Made by a program: the position numbers and the translations under genes | Origin: Desertifilum tharense IPPAS B-1220 | GTDB lineage: Bacteria > Cyanobacteriota > Cyanobacteriia > Cyanobacteriales > Desertifilaceae | Direction: 5' to 3' | Assembly (NCBI RefSeq): GCF_001746915.1 | Contig: NZ_MJGC01000045.1 | Location: 1 to 64,000 of the forward strand | Length of the DNA: 64,000 bases | Part shown: positions 8,743 through 17,157 of the stretch, one piece after another | Numbering within the stretch: position 1 is the stretch's first letter | How the letters are laid out: the number at the start of each line of letters is the position of its first letter | The notes under the pieces: generated by a model | The model's input: only the letters and a program-made list of their open reading frames with translations | Databases searched by the model: none | What the model was told of the DNA's origin: nothing

Positions 8743-9480
8743 ATGAGTGGTTTAGAACCAATTCTTCGTCACATTCACCCCATTTATCGTCATCTCACAA
8801 TGCCTATTTATCCGGACGATCGAATTTTCTATTCCAGCGTTGCGATTGAATATATTGTTCCTCAAGGACAAGGACTTGCTTTTCGCCTCTGGCATTCTCG
8901 CTTAGTCCGTCATGCCAAGCAATACAAAGGCTATTTTAGAACCGATCTCTGTCCGCCAGTGAGGTGTAAAAATGGGGTTGTCAAGTGGTGTGCAATGATG
9001 CACTTTGACAACCCCGAACATCTCAATCACTGGCTGGAATCGCCAGAACGCAAAGAACTGCTAAAATCTAGCGAAAAAGTCCTCCAGGCTTATCGTTTCA
9101 AATCCTTTACCACTGGGTTAGAAGGCTGGTTTTCGCATGAATTAGGGGCCGAACAAGCGGGTTTAGGCCCTCCGGCTTGGAAGCAGGTTCTTTCAGTTGT
9201 CCTAGGCCTATATCCGGTTTTAATGATTCAAGCTGCGATCTTCACCGCTTTAGGAATTATGCAGTCTTGGCCGCCCGCCGCGTCAATGGCGGTCAATAAC
9301 TTAATTACCTCTTCGATTTTAACCTGGGCTGTGATGCCCCTCATTGCTCGCGGGTTGGGGTTCTGGCTGCGTCCTGCCTATCGCAGAGCTTCTGTTAAGG
9401 TGGATCTTGTCGGCGCTGGTCTTGTGCTGTTAGCGTTGGGGGGGATGGTGGTTCTTTTCGATCGTCTCCCTTGGACTTAA
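8743..9480 (+). CDS. ABM-domain-like membrane protein
   Basis: A 245-residue protein. Residues ~20-130 resemble antibiotic-biosynthesis-monooxygenase (ABM) ferredoxin-like domains ([37 protein letters not shown]). Three hydrophobic segments follow at about 148-172, 186-205 and 221-240. Fusions of an ABM-like domain to a short membrane domain are common in bacteria, but their substrate is unknown. The ATG at 8743 directly abuts the TnpB right end. The internal ATG at 8800 (MPIYPDDR) may be the ancestral start, so the first 19 residues may be new. Confidence 0.7.
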   Translation: MSGLEPILRHIHPIYRHLTMPIYPDDRIFYSSVAIEYIVPQGQGLAFRLWHSRLVRHAKQYKGYFRTDLCPPVRCKNGVVKWCAMMHFDNPEHLNHWLESPERKELLKSSEKVLQAYRFKSFTTGLEGWFSHELGAEQAGLGPPAWKQVLSVVLGLYPVLMIQAAIFTALGIMQSWPPAASMAVNNLITSSILTWAVMPLIARGLGFWLRPAYRRASVKVDLVGAGLVLLALGGMVVLFDRLPWT

Positions 9481-9495
9481 TCTCTGTTTGTCAGA

Positions 9496-10479
9496 TTACT
9501 CTTCAACTCGATAACCAAATTCTGCCACTCGCAGGCGATCTTGCCGCCATTTGGGTTTAACTTTAACAAAGAGTTCTAAGTAAACTTTCCCAGCAATTAG
9601 CTTTTGCATTTGCTCTCGCGCTGCGGTGCCAATGGTTTTCAGCATACTCCCTTTTTTGCCGATTAAAATGCCTTTTTGGGAGTCTCTCTCGACAATAATG
9701 GCAGCATAAACCCGCGTCAGTTCTTCGCCTTCTTCCACTCGTTCAATTTCCACGGCGACGGAATGGGGGACTTCTTCGCGAGTCAGCATCAAAATTTGCT
9801 CGCGGATGAGTTCTCCCATAATAAAGCGTTCGGGTTGATCGGTTACTAAGTCGGGCGGGTAGTAATAGGGACCTTCCGCTAGCTGTTCGATTAAACTGGT
9901 TTGCAGTCGATCTAAACCTTCTCCAGTTAAGGCAGAAAACTTGACAAATTGCCAATTATGCGTTTTAGCAACTGCGGCGTAAGTGGTATCTAATTCTTCT
10001 GCTTCTGAGGGCTGTAAGTCGGTCTTATTTAAGCCCAGAATAATGGGAGTTTGGATGTTTTCGAGGAGTTCAACGATATAGCGATCGCCCCCACCCAATT
10101 CTACAGAGCTATCGACCACAAACAAGATCGCATCCACAGCTCTAATCGCATTTTTGGCATTTTGTACCAAAACTTTTCCCAGTTGATGGTGGGGTTTGTG
10201 AATCCCTGGGGTATCAACAATAATTAACTGGGCTTCTGGAGTCGTGAGAATTCCCCGGAGGCGGTTGCGAGTGGTTTGCGCGACTGGGGAAGTAATCGCA
10301 ATTTTTTGTCCCACTAACTGGTTCAAAATTGTAGACTTGCCGACATTGGGACGCCCAATTACACCGATAAAGCCTGACTTAAATCCCGGTGGCGCGATGG
10401 GAATGCTAAAATTCCCTGACAAATTTAAAATCTCGTCACCTTCTGGCTCAAATTGTGTACTGATTTGGCGTTCTGTCAT
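9496..10479 (-). CDS. era: GTPase Era
   Basis: A 327-residue GTPase needed for 16S rRNA maturation and 30S assembly. G1 is GRPNVGKST, G3 is DTPGIHKPHHQLGK, and G4 is NKTD. The C-terminal KH RNA-binding domain is present (GILIGKKGSMLKTIGTAAR). The open frame continues upstream to a TTG at 10557, but the ATG at 10479 is preferred. Even so, it has about 40 residues ahead of the G-domain, longer than E. coli Era. It converges with the ABM gene, with 15 bases between the stops. Confidence 0.95.
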   Translation of the reverse strand: MTERQISTQFEPEGDEILNLSGNFSIPIAPPGFKSGFIGVIGRPNVGKSTILNQLVGQKIAITSPVAQTTRNRLRGILTTPEAQLIIVDTPGIHKPHHQLGKVLVQNAKNAIRAVDAILFVVDSSVELGGGDRYIVELLENIQTPIILGLNKTDLQPSEAEELDTTYAAVAKTHNWQFVKFSALTGEGLDRLQTSLIEQLAEGPYYYPPDLVTDQPERFIMGELIREQILMLTREEVPHSVAVEIERVEEGEELTRVYAAIIVERDSQKGILIGKKGSMLKTIGTAAREQMQKLIAGKVYLELFVKVKPKWRQDRLRVAEFGYRVEE

Positions 10480-10601
10480 TTTGTGTAACGTAAATGTTGC
10501 AAAGGGAGAAGAAAAGTTTAATTCAAACTGCAATTCAACGGACTTGTCCCTAATCAAGTTTAATTTACTCCTGGGTTTGCACCAATTGGACTTAAGGAAG
10601 A

Positions 10602-11684
10602 ATGGGCGAGATGAAACGAATTGGGATTCTTACAAGTGGCGGGGATTGTGCGGGACTGAATGCAATCATTCGGGCCGTGGTTTGTCGGGCGGCGGGTGGG
10701 TATGGTTGGAAGGTGATGGGAATTCGCCAAGCCACCCAAGGGTTAATGAGCGACCCCCCGCAGATTATGGCCCTAGAACCCGATAAGGTCGATCATTTAC
10801 TGACAATGGGGGGAACGATTCTGGGGACGACGAATAAGGGCGATCCGTTTGCGTTTCCGATGCCGGATGGTACGGTGCGCGATCGCTCTGAAGATATTAT
10901 CGCGGGTTATCGGCAACTGGGATTAGATGCCATCATCGGGATTGGCGGCGATGGGAGTCTAGCCATTTTGCGCCGCATTGCTCAACAGGGCGATTTAAAT
11001 CTGGTTGCCATTCCCAAAACCATCGATAACGATATTGGGATTACCGAAAATTCCATTGGCTTCGATACGGCAGTTAATATTGCCACTGAAGCCTTAGACC
11101 GCTTGCACTTTACCGCCGCCAGCCACAGCCGGGTCATGATTCTCGAAGTGATGGGCCGAGATGCCGGTCACATTGCCATTAGCGCCGGAATTGCCGGGGG
11201 TGCAGATGTCGTCCTCATCCCAGAAATTGCCTATACTCTAGAAAATGTCTGCCAGCAGATTCAAGAACGCCAATCCCAAGGCAAAAATTACTGTTTAATT
11301 GTCGTCTCGGAAGCGGTTTGCACTCCCGATGGCGAAACGGTTACGAATACCAATGCACTAGGCCAATGTCGCTTGGGAGGAATTGGTCAGCACTTGGCCG
11401 ACCAAATTAGCGCCTGCATCGGTGCAGAAACGCGCGTCACCGTTTTAGGACATACGCAACGGGGAGGCATTCCTTCACCTTTAGACCGGCTGACGGCTTC
11501 GGCGTTTGGGGTCGCTGCTGTTGAGTTAATCGCCGAGGGCTTATACGATCGTATGGTGACATGGCAAAATCGGCAGGTGGTCAGCGTCCCGATTGCAGAA
11601 GCAATTTCCTATTATCGCGCGGTCGATCCCAATGGCACGCTAGTCAAAACGGCCAGAGGGCTAGGGATTTGTTTGGGAGATTAA
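10602..11684 (+). CDS. pfkA: 6-phosphofructokinase
   Basis: A 360-residue glycolytic kinase converting fructose 6-phosphate to the 1,6-bisphosphate. It shows SGGDCAGLNAIIRA at the N-terminus, GIGGDGSLAIL (Gly at the position equivalent to E. coli 104, as in ATP enzymes), and PKTIDNDI with Lys at the position equivalent to E. coli 124. That Gly/Lys combination differs from both classical ATP enzymes (Gly/Gly) and PPi enzymes (Asp/Lys). The phosphoryl donor is most likely ATP but was not inferred with certainty. The ATG at 10602 gives MGEMKRIGILTSGGD, matching cyanobacterial homologues. It is divergent from era. Confidence 0.93.
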   Translation: MGEMKRIGILTSGGDCAGLNAIIRAVVCRAAGGYGWKVMGIRQATQGLMSDPPQIMALEPDKVDHLLTMGGTILGTTNKGDPFAFPMPDGTVRDRSEDIIAGYRQLGLDAIIGIGGDGSLAILRRIAQQGDLNLVAIPKTIDNDIGITENSIGFDTAVNIATEALDRLHFTAASHSRVMILEVMGRDAGHIAISAGIAGGADVVLIPEIAYTLENVCQQIQERQSQGKNYCLIVVSEAVCTPDGETVTNTNALGQCRLGGIGQHLADQISACIGAETRVTVLGHTQRGGIPSPLDRLTASAFGVAAVELIAEGLYDRMVTWQNRQVVSVPIAEAISYYRAVDPNGTLVKTARGLGICLGD

Positions 11685-11744
11685 GAGGGGTGGGATGGGT
11701 TAGTCTGGCCTAACTCAGATCTTGCATCATTCTGAGTAGACCTG

Positions 11745-11811
11745 AGAAACCGGGTTTTTCGACGAAAAATCAGAGTTTCAGCTTAAGCGATTGGCAAGAA
11801 ACCCGGTTTCT
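11745..11811. repeat. Inverted repeat AGAAACCGGGTTT
   Basis: AGAAACCGGGTTT (11745-11757) is matched by its exact reverse complement at 11799-11811, 41 bases apart. It sits between the converging pfkA and MoaD-like genes. It may be a dispersed cyanobacterial repeat or a weak bidirectional terminator; no long T-run follows the outer arm. Confidence 0.6.
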
Positions 11812-11856
11812 AGCACTGGTGCAAGAGGTCAAGTCTAACCCATTTCCGGTTGGGGA

Positions 11857-12117
11857 CTAACCGCCACTGACAGGGGGAATTAAAACGACTTCATCGCCGT
11901 TTTGCAGGAGGGTATCGGGTTCAACAAATTGCAGATTAATGCCAAAGCGAGTCACCTCGCGCCATTTCTCTAATTCAGGGTGTTCGGTAATTAAATCCTC
12001 CAAAACAGCACTCACGGAAGTTTCACCCGGAAAGTGTCGCACTAGCTCAGAAACGCCGTAGGCTTCTTGATAGGCTGCAAATAGCTTAATGGTGACGCTA
12101 ACTGTAGATTCAGGCAT
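11857..12117 (-). CDS. MoaD/ThiS-family sulfur-carrier protein
   Basis: An 86-residue ubiquitin-fold protein ending in the required Gly-Gly (PPVSGG), whose C-terminus is thiocarboxylated in active family members. The pattern VTIKLFAAYQEAYG and NGDEVVLIPPVSGG fits MoaD more than ThiS. MoaD passes sulfur to molybdopterin synthase, but some cyanobacterial paralogues serve other sulfur-transfer pathways. No other molybdenum-cofactor gene is adjacent, so the exact pathway is open. Confidence 0.8.
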   Translation of the reverse strand: MPESTVSVTIKLFAAYQEAYGVSELVRHFPGETSVSAVLEDLITEHPELEKWREVTRFGINLQFVEPDTLLQNGDEVVLIPPVSGG

Positions 12118-12329
12118 GGAAATTTAGCAGGCAGATTCAACAGGGGATGACAGTATTATTACCTAGTTCTTATGGCTCAACGGCAAAGAAATTCGTCTGT
12201 TTCTTCTGGCATAAGTTACTGTTAAGCCACGTATCCGCAAAATCATTCGATCAACAGACCCCATTGGGGGTTACAGAACTTAAAATTTGGCTATAGTAGA
12301 CGAAGAAATATAACGTTAGATAGTCGATT

Positions 12330-13043
12330 ATGAGTGTCAAACTCGCTCAAGTTTCTACGGCTGCAAAACTTGCAGGACAAACAGTAGGAGCAAGGGCACT
12401 TAAGCAAGTTCTGGAAACCATTGACGCCGACAGTTGTCCGCATCGGTTCAATTTCCACATGCATACCGTTTGCTCGGATGGTCGCTTGCATCCCGAACGC
12501 CTAATGGAACAGGCGATCGCGATCGGTCTGCAAGGTTTAGCCATTACCGACCATCATACGGTAGAGGGTTACTCGATTGCCAAGCAGTGGTTGGAAGCAT
12601 GGCAAAACCAACACCCCCAGCACCCCGTCCCCCGTTTGTGGAGTGGGGTTGAGATTAATGGCAATTTATTGGGGACAGAAGTTCATATTCTGGGTTATGC
12701 GTTCGATCCGCAACATCCTAGCCTTCAACCCTATCTCCAAAAACACGCGGCTACAGGCGATGCCTATCAAGCCGCAAGTGTCATTTCAGCGATTCATCAA
12801 GCGGGTGGGTTAGCCGTTCTCGCGCACCCAGCACGCTATCGTTGTTCTGCAACAGAGTTAATTCCCGAAGCCGTTCGTTGGGGAATTGATGGGGTAGAAG
12901 CCTATTATGCTTATAGCAACCCCAATCCCTGGAAACCGAGTCCAAAACAAACTCAACAAGTAAGTCAGTTGGGCCAAATTTATGGCTTATTACAAACTTG
13001 CGGAACCGACACGCATGGTACAAGCTTGCTCCAAAGAATGTGA
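12330..13043 (+). CDS. PHP-domain phosphoesterase
   Basis: A 237-residue PHP protein. Metal-binding motifs are in order: FNFHMHTVCSDGR, ITDHHTVEGY, SGVEING, VLAHPARYR, and CGTDTHG close to the C-terminus. The family hydrolyses phosphoester bonds, for example 3',5'-nucleoside bisphosphates. The ~40 residues before the first motif are an N-terminal extension. Substrate unknown. It lies alone between the MoaD-like gene (divergent) and a small membrane ORF (convergent). Confidence 0.85.
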   Translation: MSVKLAQVSTAAKLAGQTVGARALKQVLETIDADSCPHRFNFHMHTVCSDGRLHPERLMEQAIAIGLQGLAITDHHTVEGYSIAKQWLEAWQNQHPQHPVPRLWSGVEINGNLLGTEVHILGYAFDPQHPSLQPYLQKHAATGDAYQAASVISAIHQAGGLAVLAHPARYRCSATELIPEAVRWGIDGVEAYYAYSNPNPWKPSPKQTQQVSQLGQIYGLLQTCGTDTHGTSLLQRM

Positions 13044-13066
13044 AGCCGACGCCTGACGATAGGGAA

Positions 13067-13186
13067 TTAGGGCATAGAAGCGCTTTGCAACGTCATAAAC
13101 ACAACGACTGCTGCACTCATCAAGACTAGCAAAGCGGCTAAGGAAATAGACTGACCGAGGTGTTGAGAGGAGCGAGATACTTTCAT
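13067..13186 (-). CDS. Possible 39-residue single-span membrane protein
   Basis: An ATG at 13186 opens a 39-codon frame ending with TAA at 13067-13069. The translation begins MKVSRSSQHLGQSIS, then has one strongly hydrophobic span of about 18 residues (LAALLVLMSAAVVVFM), and ends LQSASMP. This is the build of many small cyanobacterial thylakoid or plasma-membrane proteins. No clear Shine-Dalgarno is present. It is otherwise the only content of the 300-base gap between the PHP and LuxR genes. Moderate to low confidence. Confidence 0.4.
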   Translation of the reverse strand: MKVSRSSQHLGQSISLAALLVLMSAAVVVFMTLQSASMP

Positions 13187-13348
13187 GGCTATGGGGTCAG
13201 GAATTCATGAGAAATGAGTTAACTCAACCTATCAAAATTTTGAGGTTGTCATAGATTTATGACAGTTAATCCATAAAACTCAATATTCCTTAAGACCTTG
13301 GGCGATCGCGCCACCTCAGTACAGTCTCGTCTACACAAAGTAGCAAAA

Positions 13349-14026
13349 CTATTTGGTTAGACCATGTTCTAAAGCAAAGCGCACTAATTCCGTGCGGCTG
13401 TTCGTACCCGTTTTAACAAACAAGCGCGAGACATACTTTTCCACATTGCGAACGCTTGTAGAAAGACGGCGGGCAATCTCCTTATTCATCAATCCTTCCG
13501 AAACAAGGTCTAAAACGCTTTGTTCCCTGGGCGTAAAATCGACCTGAATGGGGGAAGGCGTTTGAGCAATTCCGCCTGTTTTTTGAATCATGCCGCGAAT
13601 TTCGGCAATTTGGCGGGCAATATCATCAAGTTCGGTATTGCCTCCAGACGTGGCTGTACGCCGCTCTAAAAGGTTTTTGATAATCGCCTCTAATTCTTCA
13701 GGATCGAAGGGTTTGGGCAGGTACGCATCGCACCCAGCCTGATAGCCTTGAATCCGATCCATCGTCATCCCCTTAGCGGTGAGGAAGATCACGGGTAAAG
13801 ACTTGTAGCGCGAATCTTCTCGCATTTGCTTGAGAAACTGATAGCCATCGACTTGCGGCATCATAATGTCAGTAATCACCAAATCGGGCAATTTTTCCTG
13901 CAAGATGTCCCACCCTTCAATGGCATTACTGGCAGCATGAACCGTAAACCCACTGTCTTCTAAATAGGCTTGCACGGCTTCTCTCAAACCGGGTTCATCA
14001 TCAACGAGTAACAATTGTGCTGACAT
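13349..14026 (-). CDS. NarL/LuxR-type response regulator
   Basis: 225 residues: an N-terminal receiver (LLLVDDEPGLRE, phospho-acceptor Asp in VITDIMMPQVDGY, Lys in LPKPFDPEE), a linker, and a C-terminal LuxR helix-turn-helix (FTPREQSVLDLVSEGLMNKEIARRLSTSVRNVEKY). It is built like the Ycf29-type regulators of cyanobacteria and plastids, but no partner kinase is adjacent, so the identity is tentative. It is followed on the same strand, across a small gap, by the candidate small membrane ORF. Confidence 0.9.
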   Translation of the reverse strand: MSAQLLLVDDEPGLREAVQAYLEDSGFTVHAASNAIEGWDILQEKLPDLVITDIMMPQVDGYQFLKQMREDSRYKSLPVIFLTAKGMTMDRIQGYQAGCDAYLPKPFDPEELEAIIKNLLERRTATSGGNTELDDIARQIAEIRGMIQKTGGIAQTPSPIQVDFTPREQSVLDLVSEGLMNKEIARRLSTSVRNVEKYVSRLFVKTGTNSRTELVRFALEHGLTK

Positions 14027-14093
14027 CGATTTCCTTAGATAGCGTTGGATGGTTTTGTTTAAAATTTAACGAATTTCTGCGACGGGGAAGGAT

Positions 14094-14933
14094 TTAGAGG
14101 TCTTGCAGATGATTGCTCAACGCCACCCACTCCGGAACGCTTAAATCCTCTGCCCGCGCTTGGGGGTTCAGGTTAAGCGCATTCATCACCTCTAGCAGGC
14201 GATCGCTCTCTACAATAGCCTTCAAATTATTGCGGAGCATCTTCCGTTTAGAAGAAAAACCCACCTTCACCAGTTGCGAGAGGCGTTTGGGATTGTCCGC
14301 CTGGGGTTCCACCAGATGAGGGCGCAAGCGGACAATCGCCGAATCTACTTTGGGTGGAGGTTCAAATGCCCGCGCCGGAACCGTATAAACATAATCCCCT
14401 TGGGCAAGATACTGCACCCGCACTGAAAGCGCCCCAAACGCCGTTGAACCCGCTTGCGCCACTAGGCGTTGGGCAACTTCCTTTTGTACCAACAGCACGA
14501 TTAACTCGTAAGGGTGGGGATTGGGATGCTCAATTGTCCCTAGCAGCTTTTCTAAAATCGGGCCGGTGATGTTGTAGGGAATATTGGCAACCACTTTATT
14601 GGGTTTTTGAAAATCGGGAAACGGTTCGAGCAGGGGAGGTAAATCGAGTTCGAGAATATCGCCTTGCAAAAGCAAGAAATTCGGGATTTTACCGAGTTTC
14701 TGACCTAATTTTCGGCACAAATCGCGGTCAATTTCGACAGCCGTTACCGCCCCAACTTGGGAGAGTAATTGCCGAGTCAAGATTCCCGTACCGGGACCAA
14801 TTTCTAAAATGCGATCGCACTGTTGTAGCTCAGAAGCTTGGAGGATTTGAGCCAACGCCTTATCGCTTCTGAGCCAATGTTGAGCAAAACGCTTGCGAGG
14901 TCTAGCCGAAAAACTAGCAGAATCCTTAGACAT
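14094..14933 (-). CDS. rsmA: 16S rRNA dimethyladenosine transferase
   Basis: A 279-residue SAM-dependent methylase (KsgA) that dimethylates two adjacent adenosines near the 3' end of 16S rRNA. It has the family N-terminus RKRFAQHWLRSD, the SAM motif EIGPGTGILTRQL, the catalytic NIPYNITGPI, and the C-terminal helical domain with GFSSKRKMLRNNLKA. It lies 67 bases upstream of the response regulator gene on the same strand, so co-transcription is possible. Confidence 0.95.
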   Translation of the reverse strand: MSKDSASFSARPRKRFAQHWLRSDKALAQILQASELQQCDRILEIGPGTGILTRQLLSQVGAVTAVEIDRDLCRKLGQKLGKIPNFLLLQGDILELDLPPLLEPFPDFQKPNKVVANIPYNITGPILEKLLGTIEHPNPHPYELIVLLVQKEVAQRLVAQAGSTAFGALSVRVQYLAQGDYVYTVPARAFEPPPKVDSAIVRLRPHLVEPQADNPKRLSQLVKVGFSSKRKMLRNNLKAIVESDRLLEVMNALNLNPQARAEDLSVPEWVALSNHLQDL

Positions 14934-15039
14934 GAGAAAACCTAAGACAAGTGGAAGATTTTTAACGAACTCTCGACGAGAGACTCATTAAAACGCAAAC
15001 TGGAATTATTTGCACGTCCAATAACCAGGAGATGAACCC

Positions 15040-15702
15040 GTGCATTACGACATTCGCTACAAACCTGCTTTTGCAGCTATTTTTATTACTTTAAGTCCTG
15101 GCGAATCCATTACCGCAGAAGCCGGAGCAATGACGAGTATGGATGGTCGCCTGACGATGAAAACCCGCTTTTCGGGTGGATTCTTGCCCGGTTTGCTGAA
15201 AAAATTCTTTGGGGGAGAATCGCTCTTTGTCAATACGTTCATGAATCAAACGCAACAACCTTTAACATTAGTGCTTACGCAGTCTACCATTGGCGATATC
15301 GCTTGCGAGGAACTGCGCGGGCGTGAGTTATGCTTTGAACCGGGTGCTTATATTGCTCATGCTGGACAAACTCATTTAGGGGTAAAGTGGGCGGGTTTTA
15401 AGAGTTGGTTCGCTAGGGAAGGATTATTTAAGCTGCAAGTTAAAGGGACTGGACTGGTCTTTTTTGGAGCCTATGGCGGGATTACTAAACATCGCGTCAA
15501 TGGTGAATTTGTGGTTGATACGGGTCATTTAGTGGCTTACGAACCGACAATTAAGATGAACCTGGGATTAGCCGGGGGATTAGTGGGTTCGATAACTTCG
15601 GGCGAAGGTGTTATTAATCGACTCACGGGAAATGGATATATCTATTTACAATCTCGCAGCGTTGATGGGTTAGTTAAATATCTGACGCCTAAGTTCCGTT
15701 AA
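15040..15702 (+). CDS. AIM24-family protein 1
   Basis: A 220-residue protein of the TIGR00266/AIM24 family (beta-prism-like fold, role in bacteria unknown). Diagnostic stretches are VEIKY-like HYDIRYKPAF, ITAEAGAMTSMDG, FGGESLFVNTF, and GGEFVVDTGHLVAYE-like VNGEFVVDTGHLVAYEP. The start is GTG at 15040, supported by AGGAG at 15027-15031; an ATG at 15032 is out of frame. First of three tandem paralogues followed by an M48 protease on the same strand. Confidence 0.9.
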   Translation: MHYDIRYKPAFAAIFITLSPGESITAEAGAMTSMDGRLTMKTRFSGGFLPGLLKKFFGGESLFVNTFMNQTQQPLTLVLTQSTIGDIACEELRGRELCFEPGAYIAHAGQTHLGVKWAGFKSWFAREGLFKLQVKGTGLVFFGAYGGITKHRVNGEFVVDTGHLVAYEPTIKMNLGLAGGLVGSITSGEGVINRLTGNGYIYLQSRSVDGLVKYLTPKFR

Positions 15703-15757
15703 TTGATGTTTCTCGCTTGACTCTTAGATTCACATCCACTGACTTAAGGTTAGCCCA

Positions 15758-16435
15758 ATGGAGATTAAACTTTTACATCAGCCCGATAGCGCGATCGCTC
15801 AGATCCTATTAAATGCGGGTGAGGAAATTGTAGCAGAAGCTGGCAGCATGATTGCCATGAGCGGCTATATTAACACCAGCACCACTTTGAGGAGGGGCAA
15901 AGGCGGCGGGGTTTTCGGCGGCTTAAAGCGAATGTTAGCCGGAGAATCGCTATTTTTGAGTGTTTTTCGTTCGCCAACTCAGGGCGGAGAAATTTTTTTA
16001 GCGCCTCATCTGATGGGCGATTTACTCGTTTATGAGATGAAGGGTCAAGAATTAGTCGTTCAAGCAACTTCCTATCTAGCAAGCGCTTCTAGTGTAGATA
16101 TTGATTTAGGCTTTCAAGGATTTAAATCTTTCTTTTCAGGAGAAGCCATTTTTTGGTTAAGCATTAGCGGACATGGCCCGGTGATTCTCACTTCCTTTGG
16201 GGGCATTTATGATATTGATGTCGCTGGAGAATATATTGTTGATACAGGTCATATTGTTGCCTTTGAAAAAAGCCTAGATTTTGAAATTACCAAGGCGGGA
16301 AGTAGTTTAATTGGGGCGTTTTTAGGTGGAGAAGGGTTAGTTTGTCGCTTCAAGGGTAAAGGAAAAGTTTACTGTCAGACGCATAATCCAGGAGCGTTTG
16401 GTTCTCGAATTGGTTCTCAACTTCCAGCTCGCTAA
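15758..16435 (+). CDS. AIM24-family protein 2
   Basis: A 225-residue second paralogue with the same landmarks: EEIVAEAGSMIAMSG, LAGESLFLSVF, GFKSFFSGEAIFWL, and GEYIVDTGHIVAFE. It resembles the third copy more than the first (both have a FFSGE loop). It follows copy 1 by 55 bases and precedes copy 3 by 23 bases, consistent with one transcript. No signal peptide or membrane span. Confidence 0.9.
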   Translation: MEIKLLHQPDSAIAQILLNAGEEIVAEAGSMIAMSGYINTSTTLRRGKGGGVFGGLKRMLAGESLFLSVFRSPTQGGEIFLAPHLMGDLLVYEMKGQELVVQATSYLASASSVDIDLGFQGFKSFFSGEAIFWLSISGHGPVILTSFGGIYDIDVAGEYIVDTGHIVAFEKSLDFEITKAGSSLIGAFLGGEGLVCRFKGKGKVYCQTHNPGAFGSRIGSQLPAR

Positions 16436-16458
16436 TCTTTTAAAATAGGGTTAAAATC

Positions 16459-17154
16459 ATGACTGAAATTGCTTATGAGATTGAGCATTCACCAGCCTAT
16501 GCTTCTTTGATTGTTTTTTTGCAGGCTAATCAATCAATCTTGGTTGAGGCAGGAGCAATGGCTGCAATGGATAGCTGCATTAAAATGAAGTCTGGCATTC
16601 GCGGCGGATTGGGTAAAGGAATTGGCAGGATGCTGAGCGGTGAATCTCTGTTTATTAGCGAATTCACAGCTCAAGAAAAACCTGGTAAACTCTATATTTC
16701 ACCGGGAGTGCCTGGGGATGTTCAGCATTATTATCTAGATGGCAGCAAGACTTTAATGGTGCAATCTTCCGGGTTTGTGGCAGCAAGTCCAACGGTTGAA
16801 ATCAATACTCAGTTTCAAGGTTTTAAGGGCTTTTTTAGTGGCGAATCAATTTTTCTGATTCAAGCGAAAGGAAAAGGGGATTTTTGGTTTAGTTCCTATG
16901 GGGGAATTATTGAAATTCCGGTGGCTGGCGATTATGTGGTGGATACGGGTTATATTGTGGCTTTTGAAGATACGCTGAATTACGATGTAGAAATGATTGG
17001 CGGTCTATCGTTTCGCGGTTTAAAGACAGGAATTTTGGGAGGAGAAGGCTTTGTCTGTCGATTTCGCGGACAAGGCAGACTTTGGGTACAATCGAGAAAC
17101 TTATATCCGTTATTAAATTTCCTCAATCCTTTTCGTCCCGCCAAAAGTAGCTAA
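16459..17154 (+). CDS. AIM24-family protein 3
   Basis: A 231-residue third paralogue: SILVEAGAMAAMDS, LSGESLFISEF, GFKGFFSGESIFLI, GDYVVDTGYIVAFED. Only 3 bases separate its stop codon from the ATG of the downstream metalloprotease, so the two are very probably translationally coupled. Three diverged copies suggest a hetero-oligomer, but this is inference. Confidence 0.9.
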   Translation: MTEIAYEIEHSPAYASLIVFLQANQSILVEAGAMAAMDSCIKMKSGIRGGLGKGIGRMLSGESLFISEFTAQEKPGKLYISPGVPGDVQHYYLDGSKTLMVQSSGFVAASPTVEINTQFQGFKGFFSGESIFLIQAKGKGDFWFSSYGGIIEIPVAGDYVVDTGYIVAFEDTLNYDVEMIGGLSFRGLKTGILGGEGFVCRFRGQGRLWVQSRNLYPLLNFLNPFRPAKSS

Positions 17155-17157
17155 CCA

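Noticed and set aside
9478..9498. TAATCT/AGATTA hairpin between the ABM and era genes
   Set aside because: Only six AT-rich pairs overlapping both stop codons, with no T-run.
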